Of a stretch of 55,686 nucleotides of DNA, positions 43,085 through 51,673 are shown in pieces. The translations under genes were made by a program, and so were the position numbers. Below the pieces are notes generated by a model, which saw nothing but the letters and a program-made list of their open reading frames with translations, did not search any database and had not been told where the DNA came from. Source of the DNA: Sulfurospirillum sp964466465 (GTDB lineage: Bacteria > Campylobacterota > Campylobacteria > Campylobacterales > Sulfurospirillaceae); assembly GCA_964466465.1 (NCBI GenBank), contig CAYXNJ010000012.1, forward strand, positions 1 to 55,686, read 5' to 3'. The stretch's first letter is position 1. Each line of letters opens with the position of its first letter.

Positions 43085-43435
43085 ATGCTTCATAAAGAAC
43101 GTAGAATACTCAATCTACTAGGACAGTTTTCACAAAAATTGCAACAATCACAGAGTACAACAGACGATAAAGAGAAGATGATGTTTCGAGAATTGGGTGA
43201 GTTCATCTCAACATCTGATGAAAAAAGAAGTAATCCCAATTCTACATTTGGCATACCAAATTTTATGTGGTATTTGATTATGATAGGTATGGTAGTCTAT
43301 CTTACAAAAGAGGTTTTTTTGTTAAATAGCATGAATGATGTACCTAGTGTTGTATCAACCATCACTAAAGAAGTCCATGAAATCAAAAATGCAACCAACA
43401 AAGCTTTAGAAAATGCCAAAAAAGAGCATAAATAA
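43085..43435 (+). CDS. Small membrane protein of unknown function
   Basis: The 116-aa protein has a polar helical N-terminus, one membrane segment ('FMWYLIMIGMVVYLTKEVFLL', about 60-80) and a helical, lysine-rich tail ('ITKEVHEIKNATNKALENAKKE') that could form a coiled coil. No family is recognised. It follows the paralogue gene by 41 nt in the same direction, with a weak AAGG ribosome site at 43072. Confidence 0.6.
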   Translation: MLHKERRILNLLGQFSQKLQQSQSTTDDKEKMMFRELGEFISTSDEKRSNPNSTFGIPNFMWYLIMIGMVVYLTKEVFLLNSMNDVPSVVSTITKEVHEIKNATNKALENAKKEHK

Positions 43436-43511
43436 AACGGTATTAAATTTTATTGAGACGGTTTGTTTTTGTGATGTTAAGAATTTTGATTGATAAGTTT
43501 TGAAGAAATAA

Positions 43512-43587
<76 letters not shown>

Positions 43588-43604
43588 ACGGAGAAAGTAA
43601 AAGG

Positions 43605-43680
43605 TGGATGGGGTAAAGGGATTCGAACCCCTGAAATGACTGGACCAAAACCAGTTGCCTTACCGCTTGGCTATACCCCA
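43605..43680 (-). tRNA. tRNA-Gln, anticodon TTG
   Basis: The cloverleaf on the minus strand has acceptor arms TGGGGTA and TACCCCA, anticodon loop TTTTGGT within CTGG/CCAG, and T-loop GGTTCGAATCC. The CCA end is encoded at 43605-43607. It lies 17 nt upstream of tRNA-fMet and is probably cotranscribed with it. Confidence 0.95.
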
Positions 43681-43739
43681 ATGCCTTAAACGAGGTGAAA
43701 TTATAGTCACTTTTAATTTGTTTGTCAAGGGTTTTTTTC

Positions 43740-43745
43740 TATAAT
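43740..43745 (+). promoter_or_regulatory. Putative -10 element for ribBA
   Basis: TATAAT lies 27 nt upstream of the ATG at 43773. It lies inside the longer in-frame opening from 43722, supporting the later start. Confidence 0.5.
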
Positions 43746-43772
43746 CTTTTAAAACTATTATTTGGAGCAAAG

Positions 43773-44795
43773 ATGCCTATTCAAAGAGTCAAACAAGCAA
43801 TAGAAGATATTAAGCATGGCAAAATGGTAATGATGGTCGATGATGAAGACCGAGAAAATGAGGGCGACCTTGTTTATGCAGCAACATTTTCAACCCCTGA
43901 AAAAGTCAATTTTATGGCCTCTGAAGCCAAAGGTTTGATTTGTGTTTCGTTAAATGAGGAGATTGCGAAGCGTTTAGATTTAACTCCTATGGTGAAGAAC
44001 AACGACTCACAACATGAAACAGCTTTTACCGTTTCAGTCGATGCGCGTGTTTGTTCTACGGGTATTTCAGCGTATGAGCGTGATATTACGATTAAAATTC
44101 TTGCAGATTCACTAAGCCGTCCTTCTGAGTTGGTCAAACCTGGTCATATCTTTCCACTTATCGCACGCAAAGGTGGCACATTGGTTCGTACAGGTCATAC
44201 AGAAGGCTCCGTTGATCTTTGCCGTTTAGCGGGGCTTAGCGAAGTCGCTGTGATTTGTGAAGTGATGAAAGAAGATGGACATATGGCGCGTCGTGATGAT
44301 CTTGATTTGTTCTGTAAAAAACATGATATTAATATTGTGTATATCTCTGACATTGTGGCATATCGTATGCAAGCAGAGTCATTGGTGCGTGAAGTCGCTT
44401 CAGGACTTGTTGAATTCTTTGGTACAGAAGCACGTAAAATCGATATGGTTGACCATGAAGGAAATCATCATATTGTTTACGCATTTGGTGAAATCGGCAA
44501 AACAAGCGCTGTAAAATTCCACCATATCTTGCCAGATAATGAGCTTTTAGCCAATGAGAAAAAGTTCCAAGGTGTTTTAAAAGCGATTGAGTATCTCAAA
44601 CAAAACAATGGTCTTTTTGTCTTTATCGATAGCGAATACACAACCAATCCAGAGCTAAGAGAGTTTGGAATTGGTGCGCAAATTTTGAAAAAACTGGGCA
44701 TTGAGAACATTAACTTGCTTTCAACCACAAAGCGTAAAGACTATGTGGGGCTTTCAGGTTTTGGGCTAAATATTCACCAAGAGATTGTTCTCTAA
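43773..44795 (+). CDS. ribBA: 3,4-dihydroxy-2-butanone 4-phosphate synthase with degenerate GTP cyclohydrolase II-like domain
   Basis: The N-terminal half makes the four-carbon riboflavin precursor from ribulose 5-phosphate. Motifs are 'VDDEDRENEGDLVYAA' (about 23-38), 'DARVCSTGISAYERDITI' and 'RTGHTEGSVDLCRLAG'. Residues from about 205 resemble GTP cyclohydrolase II ('GIGAQILKKLGIENINLLS'), but the zinc cysteine region (usually GDVFGSxRCDCG) is absent, so that activity is unlikely. Similar RibBA proteins plus a separate RibA are known in Helicobacter and Campylobacter. The start at 43773 has a TTGGAGCAAAG ribosome site. Confidence 0.88.
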   Translation: MPIQRVKQAIEDIKHGKMVMMVDDEDRENEGDLVYAATFSTPEKVNFMASEAKGLICVSLNEEIAKRLDLTPMVKNNDSQHETAFTVSVDARVCSTGISAYERDITIKILADSLSRPSELVKPGHIFPLIARKGGTLVRTGHTEGSVDLCRLAGLSEVAVICEVMKEDGHMARRDDLDLFCKKHDINIVYISDIVAYRMQAESLVREVASGLVEFFGTEARKIDMVDHEGNHHIVYAFGEIGKTSAVKFHHILPDNELLANEKKFQGVLKAIEYLKQNNGLFVFIDSEYTTNPELREFGIGAQILKKLGIENINLLSTTKRKDYVGLSGFGLNIHQEIVL

Positions 44796-44813
44796 CATTT
44801 ATAAAGGGCGTGT

Positions 44814-46511
44814 ATGGATTTTTTCCTATTATCGGCATTAGTACTTTTAGCTGTGACTGCAATTATGGTAACGATTTCCAAGCACATGGGACTTGGTTCC
44901 ATCTTAGGATTGCTGATAGCAGGTATTATTGTAGGTCCTAACACCCCTGGTCCCATCGTTACGAGCGAAGTAGAAACATTACGCCATTTCACTGAATTTG
45001 GTGTTGTACTATTACTCTTCATCATTGGGCTTGAGATGCAGCCTTCCAAGCTCTGGTCAATGCGAAAAGAGGTCTTTGGTTTAGGCTCTTTACAAGTGAT
45101 TGCTTCGGGCGTTGTTTTGGGCTTTTATATGAATTTTTTTGTAGAGAGCTTAGCCATAGCGATGTTGATCGGCTTTACACTTGCACTTTCTTCAACAGCC
45201 CTTGTCATGCAACTTTTGCAAGAAAAAGGCAAGCTCAATACCGAACATGGTAAAAACGCTTTTGCCATTTTACTGCTTCAAGATTTAGCGGTTGTCCCTC
45301 TTTTAGCCGTTCTTCCTTGGCTTTCAACCCAAGAACAAAATACCAATATCTCTTGGATTGAGTCGTTGATAACGGTTGTGGCGATGTTCGCACTCTTGAT
45401 TGCTTTTGGTCGCTATATCATCCCAAAAGCATTGGATAAAGTGGCTAAACAACGCAACAAAGATGCTTTCTTGCTTCTAACCCTCCTGAGCGTTGTTTTG
45501 TCTGCTTATCTGATGGATCATGCAGGACTTTCGATGGCGCTGGGTGCTTTTTTGATGGGTATGTTTCTCTCAACATCACGTTATAGCTTTCAGATCGAGT
45601 CCAGTTTAGAGCCTTTTAAAGGTATCTTGATGAGCCTTTTTTTCATCGCTGTTGGTATGTCGATCGATTTTAATGCCATTTTTAAAAGCCCATTGATTTT
45701 TAGTACGCATATTGTCGTGATTTTAGTGCTGAAAGCGTTGGTTGTTTTTGTGTTAGTCCTTCTCTTTGGTGGCAATAAAAGCGGTGCGATAAAATTGGCG
45801 TTTTTGCTCAATCAAAGTGGTGAATTTGGCTTTGTTCTTTTTGGTGCGGCAAAAGCATTGGGGATTATTGACGATACGCTTTTTGTTGTGGGCATTGGAG
45901 TGATCTCAATCAGTATGCTTGTAACGCCTGTACTCTACAGTTTTGGCTGTAGCATTGCAAACAAACTTGCCAATCTCTCTCAATTTTCGTATTTTAATAC
46001 AGAAAATGCGAGTATGGAGCAAAAAGTTGTGGTTGCTGGTTATGGAAGTACAGGAAAAGTAATTGCGAAAATGCTCAAAAGTAGTGGCATTCCTTTTATG
46101 GTTTTTGACATCAATACAACGGAAGTGGCGCATGGACGCAAAGAGGGTTTACCTGTCTTTTTTGGTGACATTACTGATATGAAACTACTTAGTACCATTA
46201 AACTTGATCAAGCTTCGATGCTCATCGTTTCAATCGACCATAGTTTAAATGCCATCAAAGTGGTGAAACATATCAAAGAGAACTATCCGCACATGAAGAT
46301 TTTGGCGCGTGCTTTAGACATTAAAGCGATGGATAAACTGCTATCATCAGGAGCCAGTTGGGTGATTGCTGAAACCTTAGAGAGCAGTATTCGCACAGGC
46401 GAAGAAGCCTTAAGCTTGATGGGTGTTCCTAATGATGAAATAGCAACCTTACTGGACGCATTGCGTAAAAATGAGTACGAACTGATTCGTGAAATTACCA
46501 AAGATAACTAG
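44814..46511 (+). CDS. KefB-type cation:proton antiporter with TrkA-N domain
   Basis: The 565-aa protein has about 12-13 membrane segments in the CPA2 antiporter pattern (residues 1-380; 'GLLIAGIIVGPNTPGPIV', 'GFTLALSSTALVMQLL', 'LLLQDLAVVPLLAVLPWL', 'LNQSGEFGFVLF'). A cytoplasmic nucleotide-binding RCK/TrkA-N domain follows ('VVVAGYGSTGKVIAKML', about 405-421). It should exchange potassium or sodium for protons under nucleotide or redox control. It follows ribBA by 18 nt and converges on the truncated kinase gene. Confidence 0.9.
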   Translation: MDFFLLSALVLLAVTAIMVTISKHMGLGSILGLLIAGIIVGPNTPGPIVTSEVETLRHFTEFGVVLLLFIIGLEMQPSKLWSMRKEVFGLGSLQVIASGVVLGFYMNFFVESLAIAMLIGFTLALSSTALVMQLLQEKGKLNTEHGKNAFAILLLQDLAVVPLLAVLPWLSTQEQNTNISWIESLITVVAMFALLIAFGRYIIPKALDKVAKQRNKDAFLLLTLLSVVLSAYLMDHAGLSMALGAFLMGMFLSTSRYSFQIESSLEPFKGILMSLFFIAVGMSIDFNAIFKSPLIFSTHIVVILVLKALVVFVLVLLFGGNKSGAIKLAFLLNQSGEFGFVLFGAAKALGIIDDTLFVVGIGVISISMLVTPVLYSFGCSIANKLANLSQFSYFNTENASMEQKVVVAGYGSTGKVIAKMLKSSGIPFMVFDINTTEVAHGRKEGLPVFFGDITDMKLLSTIKLDQASMLIVSIDHSLNAIKVVKHIKENYPHMKILARALDIKAMDKLLSSGASWVIAETLESSIRTGEEALSLMGVPNDEIATLLDALRKNEYELIREITKDN

Positions 46512-46542
46512 AGACATTTGGAACAAAAGATTAACTGGGCAC

Positions 46543-47214
46543 TTAGAGTGTTTTAACACAAGAAGCTTTACGTAGTGCTAGAAGTGCTTTTGTATGTTCA
46601 CCTAAATCATTAAGCTCATTTTGGTTTTCCATCAGGTCGTATTCTGCTAAAAAAAGCAGGTCTTCCATCAGTTTTTGAAGTTTTTTGATTTCTTCAAGTT
46701 GAGTCAGTAAAACCGCCTTATACGCTTCATTGGAGCGCTCTTTGCGTAAGGCTATTTCGATTTCTCCTCGCATAATGGTTAAAGGTGTACGCAGCTCATG
46801 TGACGCATTGGTATTAAACTCTTTAACTCCAGAAAAGGCCTTTTCAAGGCGATCTAACATTTCATTAAACGCGATAGCAAGGTGGTTGATTTCATCATTG
46901 AAAGGGCGTTGTTGAATACGCTTTGAGAGGTCTTTGGGCGTAATCGCTTTGATTTCAAGTAGCATCGCTTGAATGGGTTGGAAGTATTTTTTGATCAAAA
47001 CATAACCGCCAATGCTCGATAAAAGTACGATAAATGGTGTTAGTATCCACATTCGTGATAAAAAATGTTCCACCAATTCATGTGTTTGGTGGGTTGCGTA
47101 GAATTTCTCGTTGAGGTGATGTTCGATATTGAGATAGAGTGCGTAATTAAAACTTATCAAAATGAGTGTTTGAATGATAAGAAACCATACCAACAGTTTA
47201 ATCTTAATTTGCAT
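46543..47214 (-). pseudogene. Truncated sensor histidine kinase lacking the ATPase domain
   Basis: The 223-aa product has an N-terminal membrane segment, a very short periplasmic loop, a second membrane segment (about 55-74), a HAMP domain (about 75-130) and the HisKA dimerisation helix with H-box 'FNTNASHELRTPLTI' (about 133-147). It then stops near residue 223, before any N, G1 or G2 box. Only 31 nt separate it from the kefB-type gene, so no ATPase domain can be hidden there. No response regulator adjoins it. It overlaps the metallophosphoesterase gene by 11 nt. Most likely a 3'-deleted kinase. Confidence 0.65.
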
Positions 47215-47965
47215 GGATTTCCTTTATAAGTGTGATAATAGCGATTTCACTTGGAACACAAAAGCGAAAGTTAAAGCCCCAGCTTCCATACCCTGTGTTG
47301 ACATAAATTTGCGTTTTACCGCTTTTGTGTAAGCCCTGAATATAGGGCTGAAAAAGCCTTACAACGTAGCCAAAAGGGTATATCTGACCACCATGAGTAT
47401 GTCCGCTGAGCTGTAAGTCGATTGAAAATGCTTTTGCAAAACGTATGTCTTTAGGTTGATGGGCAAGAAGAATGGACGGAACGCTTGGCGTCAATTTTGA
47501 AAGCAGTGCTTTTTCATGACGTTTCAAACCAAAGTAACGACTAAAAGCATCGCTTAAACCTACAAGTTGTAAATGCTCACCGTCTCTTTCTAGCGTAATA
47601 AGCTGGTTATCGACTAGGATAAAACCCAATTTAGTAACTTCTTCTACAAGATGCTTACGTGCAAATATGAGGTCATGATTACCACTGATGAAATAAACAG
47701 GGTGTTTGAGTTTTTTTAGCACATCAAGGTGTTCGCGTATCGTTGATGGTGCACTATCGAACAAATCGCCCGTAAGAGCGATAATGTCGATAGGTAGGGC
47801 ATTGATCGTATCCACAAGTTCAACAAGCGCAGGAAGCGGCGTTTTAGCATTGAGATGTAAGTCACTTAAATGCACAATGGTAAAATTTTCAAACGAGGAG
47901 GGTAGGTTTTGAATGCCTACACTGATGCGATTGAAATTAAGCCTTTCATACGCTTTTTCAAACAT
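47204..47965 (-). CDS. Metallophosphoesterase (YkuE/YaeI-like)
   Basis: The 253-aa calcineurin-like phosphoesterase has the metal-binding motifs 'VHLSDLHLN' (about 31-39), 'LTGDLFDS' (about 64-71), 'ISGNHD' (about 94-99) and 'LSGHTHGGQIYP' (about 180-191). It resembles YkuE/YaeI, linked to lipid or lipid-A-intermediate pyrophosphates, but it lacks an evident signal peptide or membrane anchor. It follows yceI by 6 nt and overlaps the truncated kinase by 11 nt. Confidence 0.88.
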   Translation of the reverse strand: MFEKAYERLNFNRISVGIQNLPSSFENFTIVHLSDLHLNAKTPLPALVELVDTINALPIDIIALTGDLFDSAPSTIREHLDVLKKLKHPVYFISGNHDLIFARKHLVEEVTKLGFILVDNQLITLERDGEHLQLVGLSDAFSRYFGLKRHEKALLSKLTPSVPSILLAHQPKDIRFAKAFSIDLQLSGHTHGGQIYPFGYVVRLFQPYIQGLHKSGKTQIYVNTGYGSWGFNFRFCVPSEIAIITLIKEIHAN

Positions 47966-47971
47966 ACTAAA

Positions 47972-48508
47972 TTACTTTGTTAATGTAAGATCATACGTGA
48001 TAGCAACTTCATCTCGCACGCTTAAAAAAAGTAACGTTGGAGGTTCGATGCCAAAGTCTGTCATCTTGATACTAAAACCACCTTTGAGTTGTAAAAGAGC
48101 CTCTTGATCGCTGATCTCTGCTTTGGTGTCAATGGCTTTGGTCTGGTTATTGAGTGTTAGGATGCCTAAAAGATGGTAGCCATCACTCTCTTTTTTAACC
48201 TCTTTGAGTTTAAAGCTTGTACTTGGATGCTCTTTGACATGAAGCGTTTCATACATATGTGCATCACGTTTTTCATTTTCACTTTTGAGGTTTAAAAGTT
48301 CCAGTGAAATATCGCCTTTAAGTGATTCAATACCTTCGTCCATAGCAAGTTTAGTCATGATGTGACTGCTTTTAGGCGCAATGTTGCTATCGCCTAAGAT
48401 TTCTGTTTGTGCTTGTATAAAGCCCTCTTTGAAATGAAGCTCTTTTGCATAGGCTGCACCACAAAGTAGGGATGCTGTAAGAAGTGAAAAGGTGATTTTA
48501 CTGAACAT
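47972..48508 (-). CDS. YceI-family periplasmic protein
   Basis: The 178-aa product from ATG 48508 (AAAGGATCAACA ribosome site) has a signal peptide ('MFSKITFSLLTASLLCGAAYA', about 21 residues) and the YceI lipocalin-like beta barrel, which binds isoprenoid lipids such as polyprenyl chains. Family pieces are 'SSHIMTKLAMDEGIESLKGDI', 'RDAHMYETLHVKEHPSTSFKL' and 'LLGILTLNNQTKAI'. Its start overlaps the preceding membrane-protein gene by 11 nt. An upstream in-frame opening lies inside that gene and is not used. Confidence 0.9.
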   Translation of the reverse strand: MFSKITFSLLTASLLCGAAYAKELHFKEGFIQAQTEILGDSNIAPKSSHIMTKLAMDEGIESLKGDISLELLNLKSENEKRDAHMYETLHVKEHPSTSFKLKEVKKESDGYHLLGILTLNNQTKAIDTKAEISDQEALLQLKGGFSIKMTDFGIEPPTLLFLSVRDEVAITYDLTLTK

Positions 48509-49493
48509 TGTTGATCCTTTTTTGAGAAGTTTGATATAAAAAGTGATAGATTTCGACGCATAAAAGCATACAGATAAAGATAACCCCAATGTAGGTGTAC
48601 CCAAAAAGTGCGCTCATGAGTCCACCGCCGCCTGCGATCCAGCCTGTAAAAACCATGATGATACCAAGGTGCCTTAGATTGCCAAAATTCGAGAGTCGCT
48701 TGAGGATGACAAAGTTATAGTAAGAGATCACAAAAGGGTAAACCATGCTTAAGAGTATGGCTTCGCGCGCTGCATAGAGCATATAACTCATCGCAAACAA
48801 AAGCGCGATAATAAACGAATGGTACTCTTTCAGTGCATCACGAAACAGGTATGCCACACCCATACCCACTAAGTGAAACACTAAAATGATATGCCATGTT
48901 GGCTCTCTCCAAATGGAAATGTCCACACTTCTGGAGAGTGTTTCAAAAAGATTGGCATCCAAATACGCCCAAACTGCCATCGATAGAACCGCATAAAGTG
49001 TGAGGCTTCTTTGCTCTATAAAATGCTCAGGTACGCGGTGAAGAAAGAAACTACATACCAATGCGATGAGTGAGAGAGTGATGGCTAGATTGCCCCTCAA
49101 AATGGGCTCATACGTGAAGAGTGCCGTAGAAAGGGCATAGGTAAATCCAAGTGCTATGGCGATTTCACTATAACGCCCCCGTGAGAGTTTTATCAGCAAA
49201 GGAGCGCTCATACCAAGGCTTATGCCAAGAAGACCCAAAACGACAAGGTTGAGTGATGGGTAAAAGAGTGAGCAAAGAGCTTGAAGTCCTATGAAAAAGA
49301 TGATTTTTCTCTGGTCAGTATTGAGCCAGCCAAAAGAGCGGTACACCAACAAACTACCGAGCACACCACCAAGAGGAAGCGTAAAGAAGGCTTGAATGTC
49401 AGAGTGGAACACTTCCACAATGCCCGTTTGTGCGATGAGTAAGTAGTAGCAAAACTCACTCGCGACAAAGAGCGTAAAGAGGGCATTAAACAT
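48498..49493 (-). CDS. Polytopic membrane protein of unknown function
   Basis: The 331-aa product from ATG 49493 (AAAGGAGACTTT ribosome site) has ten or more predicted membrane segments. The general look resembles a major-facilitator or NnrS-like protein, but I cannot place it in a family. Notable are histidines in 'PTWHIILVFHLVGMG' (about 204-218) and 'LKEYHSFIIALLF'. Its start overlaps the heme-copper-oxidase-like gene by 8 nt and its end overlaps yceI by 11 nt, so it is a fixed part of this operon. Confidence 0.75.
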   Translation of the reverse strand: MFNALFTLFVASEFCYYLLIAQTGIVEVFHSDIQAFFTLPLGGVLGSLLVYRSFGWLNTDQRKIIFFIGLQALCSLFYPSLNLVVLGLLGISLGMSAPLLIKLSRGRYSEIAIALGFTYALSTALFTYEPILRGNLAITLSLIALVCSFFLHRVPEHFIEQRSLTLYAVLSMAVWAYLDANLFETLSRSVDISIWREPTWHIILVFHLVGMGVAYLFRDALKEYHSFIIALLFAMSYMLYAAREAILLSMVYPFVISYYNFVILKRLSNFGNLRHLGIIMVFTGWIAGGGGLMSALFGYTYIGVIFICMLLCVEIYHFLYQTSQKRINNVQ

Positions 49494-51063
49494 AAAGTCT
49501 CCTTTGTAATTTTTCTTGGAAGATGATGTACACACACGCAAAGACAAGGTCATAAATGGCGATGAGCATTCCTTCGATGCCGAGTTGGTGCGAAAGATAA
49601 AGTGATAAAAACATAGCCGAAACAGCGATGCGGTTAAACGCGCTTATCTTCGCAAGAAGAAGCGCATTTGCGGGCTGCGTTAAGCCAAAAAGGTGAATGA
49701 TGCCTGTTGTCATCATAAACGCAAAGACGATGTATTCGTACTTTCCTTCAAAGCCAAAGCCCAAAAGTGGGTAAAGTGTTGCAGCAAAAACAAACAAAAA
49801 GATACCACCCAGTGCATCTGAGAGAAAGCCTGTAAGATGGTAAAGCTTTAACGTGTCAATTTTCTGGGCATTAAGCCCAAATTCTGGGTAGAAAAAGCCC
49901 ATGGTCACTAGGATAATGAAGAGTCCACACAGCATACGAATTGTCCATAAAAGGTTGATGTCCGCTTGCATAAAGCCCGCTTCCATAAGCCCTGCCATGG
50001 AAAGTGCAATAAGCATCAGTGTAAAACCCAGTGTGTAAAAGAACCCAAACGCTTTTTGGTTGAGGTTTTTAAGATACGGTGAAACAACTGCCATCGCCAT
50101 AAAGAAGATGCCAACGCCCATAGCGATGTGTGCATGAGCCACAACAAGGTCATTGCGGTGAAACAACCAGCGAATGGAGGGGATAAACAAGATGTTCCCC
50201 TCGATATCCACAAACAAAAAGGCGTACACAGAAATCACCAAAAAAGGATTGTTTTTTAGAGTAAGGTTCGCATCTTTGAGCCATTTGATGAGCAGTGGCA
50301 CAAAACAAAGGGTGAGGTACTGAAAAAACCACTCTTGGTTATAGCTCAGATCTCCTATAAAAATGCGGTGAGCTACAGAAGCGATGTAGCCAACAAGAGG
50401 AATAATCCACATCGCATGGTATTTCGCGACAAAGTTCTCTTTGGCATGAAGTTTGATAAGGAGGTAAAAGATAGGAATGAGAGTATAACTCATGCCAAGA
50501 GTATTGTCTCCATGAGGTCCTACGATGGTTTTCTCCACTTGCCCGATGATGGGGTTCATAAGCACCAAAAGTGCGATAGGTGAAGCGATGACAAGGTATA
50601 AAGAGACTTTGATCCACAGTGGTATGACTTTGTACTCTTTGATGTAGTCATAAAGCGCTAAGATGTAAAAAACACCTGAAAAGGCGAGGATGAAGTTGAG
50701 CTCATACGCAAAGTCATAAAAAACAAGCCCCCTGTGAACGCCCAAAAGAAGGCTGATGGTCATAAAGACCAAAAAGATACACCAAAGTGTAAAGTATATT
50801 TTGAGCTTTTCAAGCCCTTTTTCGCTGTGGATGTTCTCTTTTTCCATCAAGACAAATGGTAAGAAGGAGAGCATTAACGGCACAAAACCATAGAGCATCA
50901 AGGAGACATGCGCACTTTTAGCATTGACTGCTGAGAGTGTGGATGATGGCAGAAAATAACCCAAAAGATTGAGCGAATACTCAAACCCGAAGGCTAAACC
51001 TAACACTAAAAAGAGTGAGCCTACTGCAAAGGCTTTTTGTATAAAACTAGAGAATTTTTCCAT
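49486..51063 (-). CDS. Divergent heme-copper oxidase subunit I-like membrane protein
   Basis: The 525-aa protein has about 14 membrane segments and looks like a distant relative of cbb3 or NorB subunit I. Possible heme ligands are His52 in 'AKSAHVSLMLYGF' and the HxH pair His310/His312 in 'LVVAHAHIAMGVG'. Possible CuB ligands are His184 in 'GPHGDNTLG' and His232 in 'ASVAHRIF', where normal enzymes have an HH pair. No CcoO/CcoP or NorC partner is nearby. It overlaps the ABC ATPase gene by 17 nt. Role as an oxidase, NO reductase or heme-binding sensor is undecided. Confidence 0.65.
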   Translation of the reverse strand: MEKFSSFIQKAFAVGSLFLVLGLAFGFEYSLNLLGYFLPSSTLSAVNAKSAHVSLMLYGFVPLMLSFLPFVLMEKENIHSEKGLEKLKIYFTLWCIFLVFMTISLLLGVHRGLVFYDFAYELNFILAFSGVFYILALYDYIKEYKVIPLWIKVSLYLVIASPIALLVLMNPIIGQVEKTIVGPHGDNTLGMSYTLIPIFYLLIKLHAKENFVAKYHAMWIIPLVGYIASVAHRIFIGDLSYNQEWFFQYLTLCFVPLLIKWLKDANLTLKNNPFLVISVYAFLFVDIEGNILFIPSIRWLFHRNDLVVAHAHIAMGVGIFFMAMAVVSPYLKNLNQKAFGFFYTLGFTLMLIALSMAGLMEAGFMQADINLLWTIRMLCGLFIILVTMGFFYPEFGLNAQKIDTLKLYHLTGFLSDALGGIFLFVFAATLYPLLGFGFEGKYEYIVFAFMMTTGIIHLFGLTQPANALLLAKISAFNRIAVSAMFLSLYLSHQLGIEGMLIAIYDLVFACVYIIFQEKLQRRLYV

Positions 51064-51673
51064 CTTTTACCTCGATAATTTTGTCTGCATAATCTGACAC
51101 ATTTCTATCGTGTGTTGCGATGATAATGGTCGTACCGCTTTTGGAGAGCATTTTGAAAAGCTCATAGATATTTTGCGAATTGTGTGAGTCTAGGTTGCCT
51201 GTGGGCTCATCGGCAAAGATGACTTTGGGGGCATTCACCAAAGCCCTAACAATGGCTGCGCGTTGACGTTGACCGCCAGAAATCTCATCGGGGTATTTGT
51301 CCTTGATGGCTTCGATGCCACATTGCTTCAACAACGTGTCGATGTAGGTGTTCTTTTTGTTGATGCTTGCAAGCCTAATGTTCTCCAAAATCGTTAAATA
51401 CCCAATGAGATAGTGAAACTGAAAGATAAAACCCACCTCTTTTTGACGAAACGCATCGATGTCTTCAATGAGCGTGTAAGCTTTCCCCTCAAAGAACAAC
51501 TCGCCACGACTAGGGCGTAGCAGTGAGGAGAGAATGGAAAGAAGCGTGGACTTTCCACTACCACTCTCTCCCACAATAGCGATGAAATCGCCACGTCTGG
51601 CTTCAAAATTGACATTATCGAGTGCTAGGTCATTTTTGTAATAGTGCGTAATGCCACCTGCTTGAAGAATCAT
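51047..51673 (-). CDS. ABC transporter ATP-binding protein (LolD/MacB-like)
   Basis: The 208-aa product from ATG 51673 (AGAGGTGCTTT ribosome site) is a complete ATPase. It has Walker A 'GESGSGKSTLLS' (about 36-47), Q-loop 'GFIFQFHYL', signature 'ISGGQRQRAAIVRAL' (about 130-144), Walker B 'VIFADEPTGNLDS' and H-loop 'IIATHDRN'. The short form and the FtsX-type partner (4-nt overlap) place it with LolD/MacB-class transporters that extract lipoproteins or pull periplasmic substrates without classical transport. A longer frame to 51769 lies within the permease gene. Confidence 0.92.
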   Translation of the reverse strand: MILQAGGITHYYKNDLALDNVNFEARRGDFIAIVGESGSGKSTLLSILSSLLRPSRGELFFEGKAYTLIEDIDAFRQKEVGFIFQFHYLIGYLTILENIRLASINKKNTYIDTLLKQCGIEAIKDKYPDEISGGQRQRAAIVRALVNAPKVIFADEPTGNLDSHNSQNIYELFKMLSKSGTTIIIATHDRNVSDYADKIIEVKDGKIL

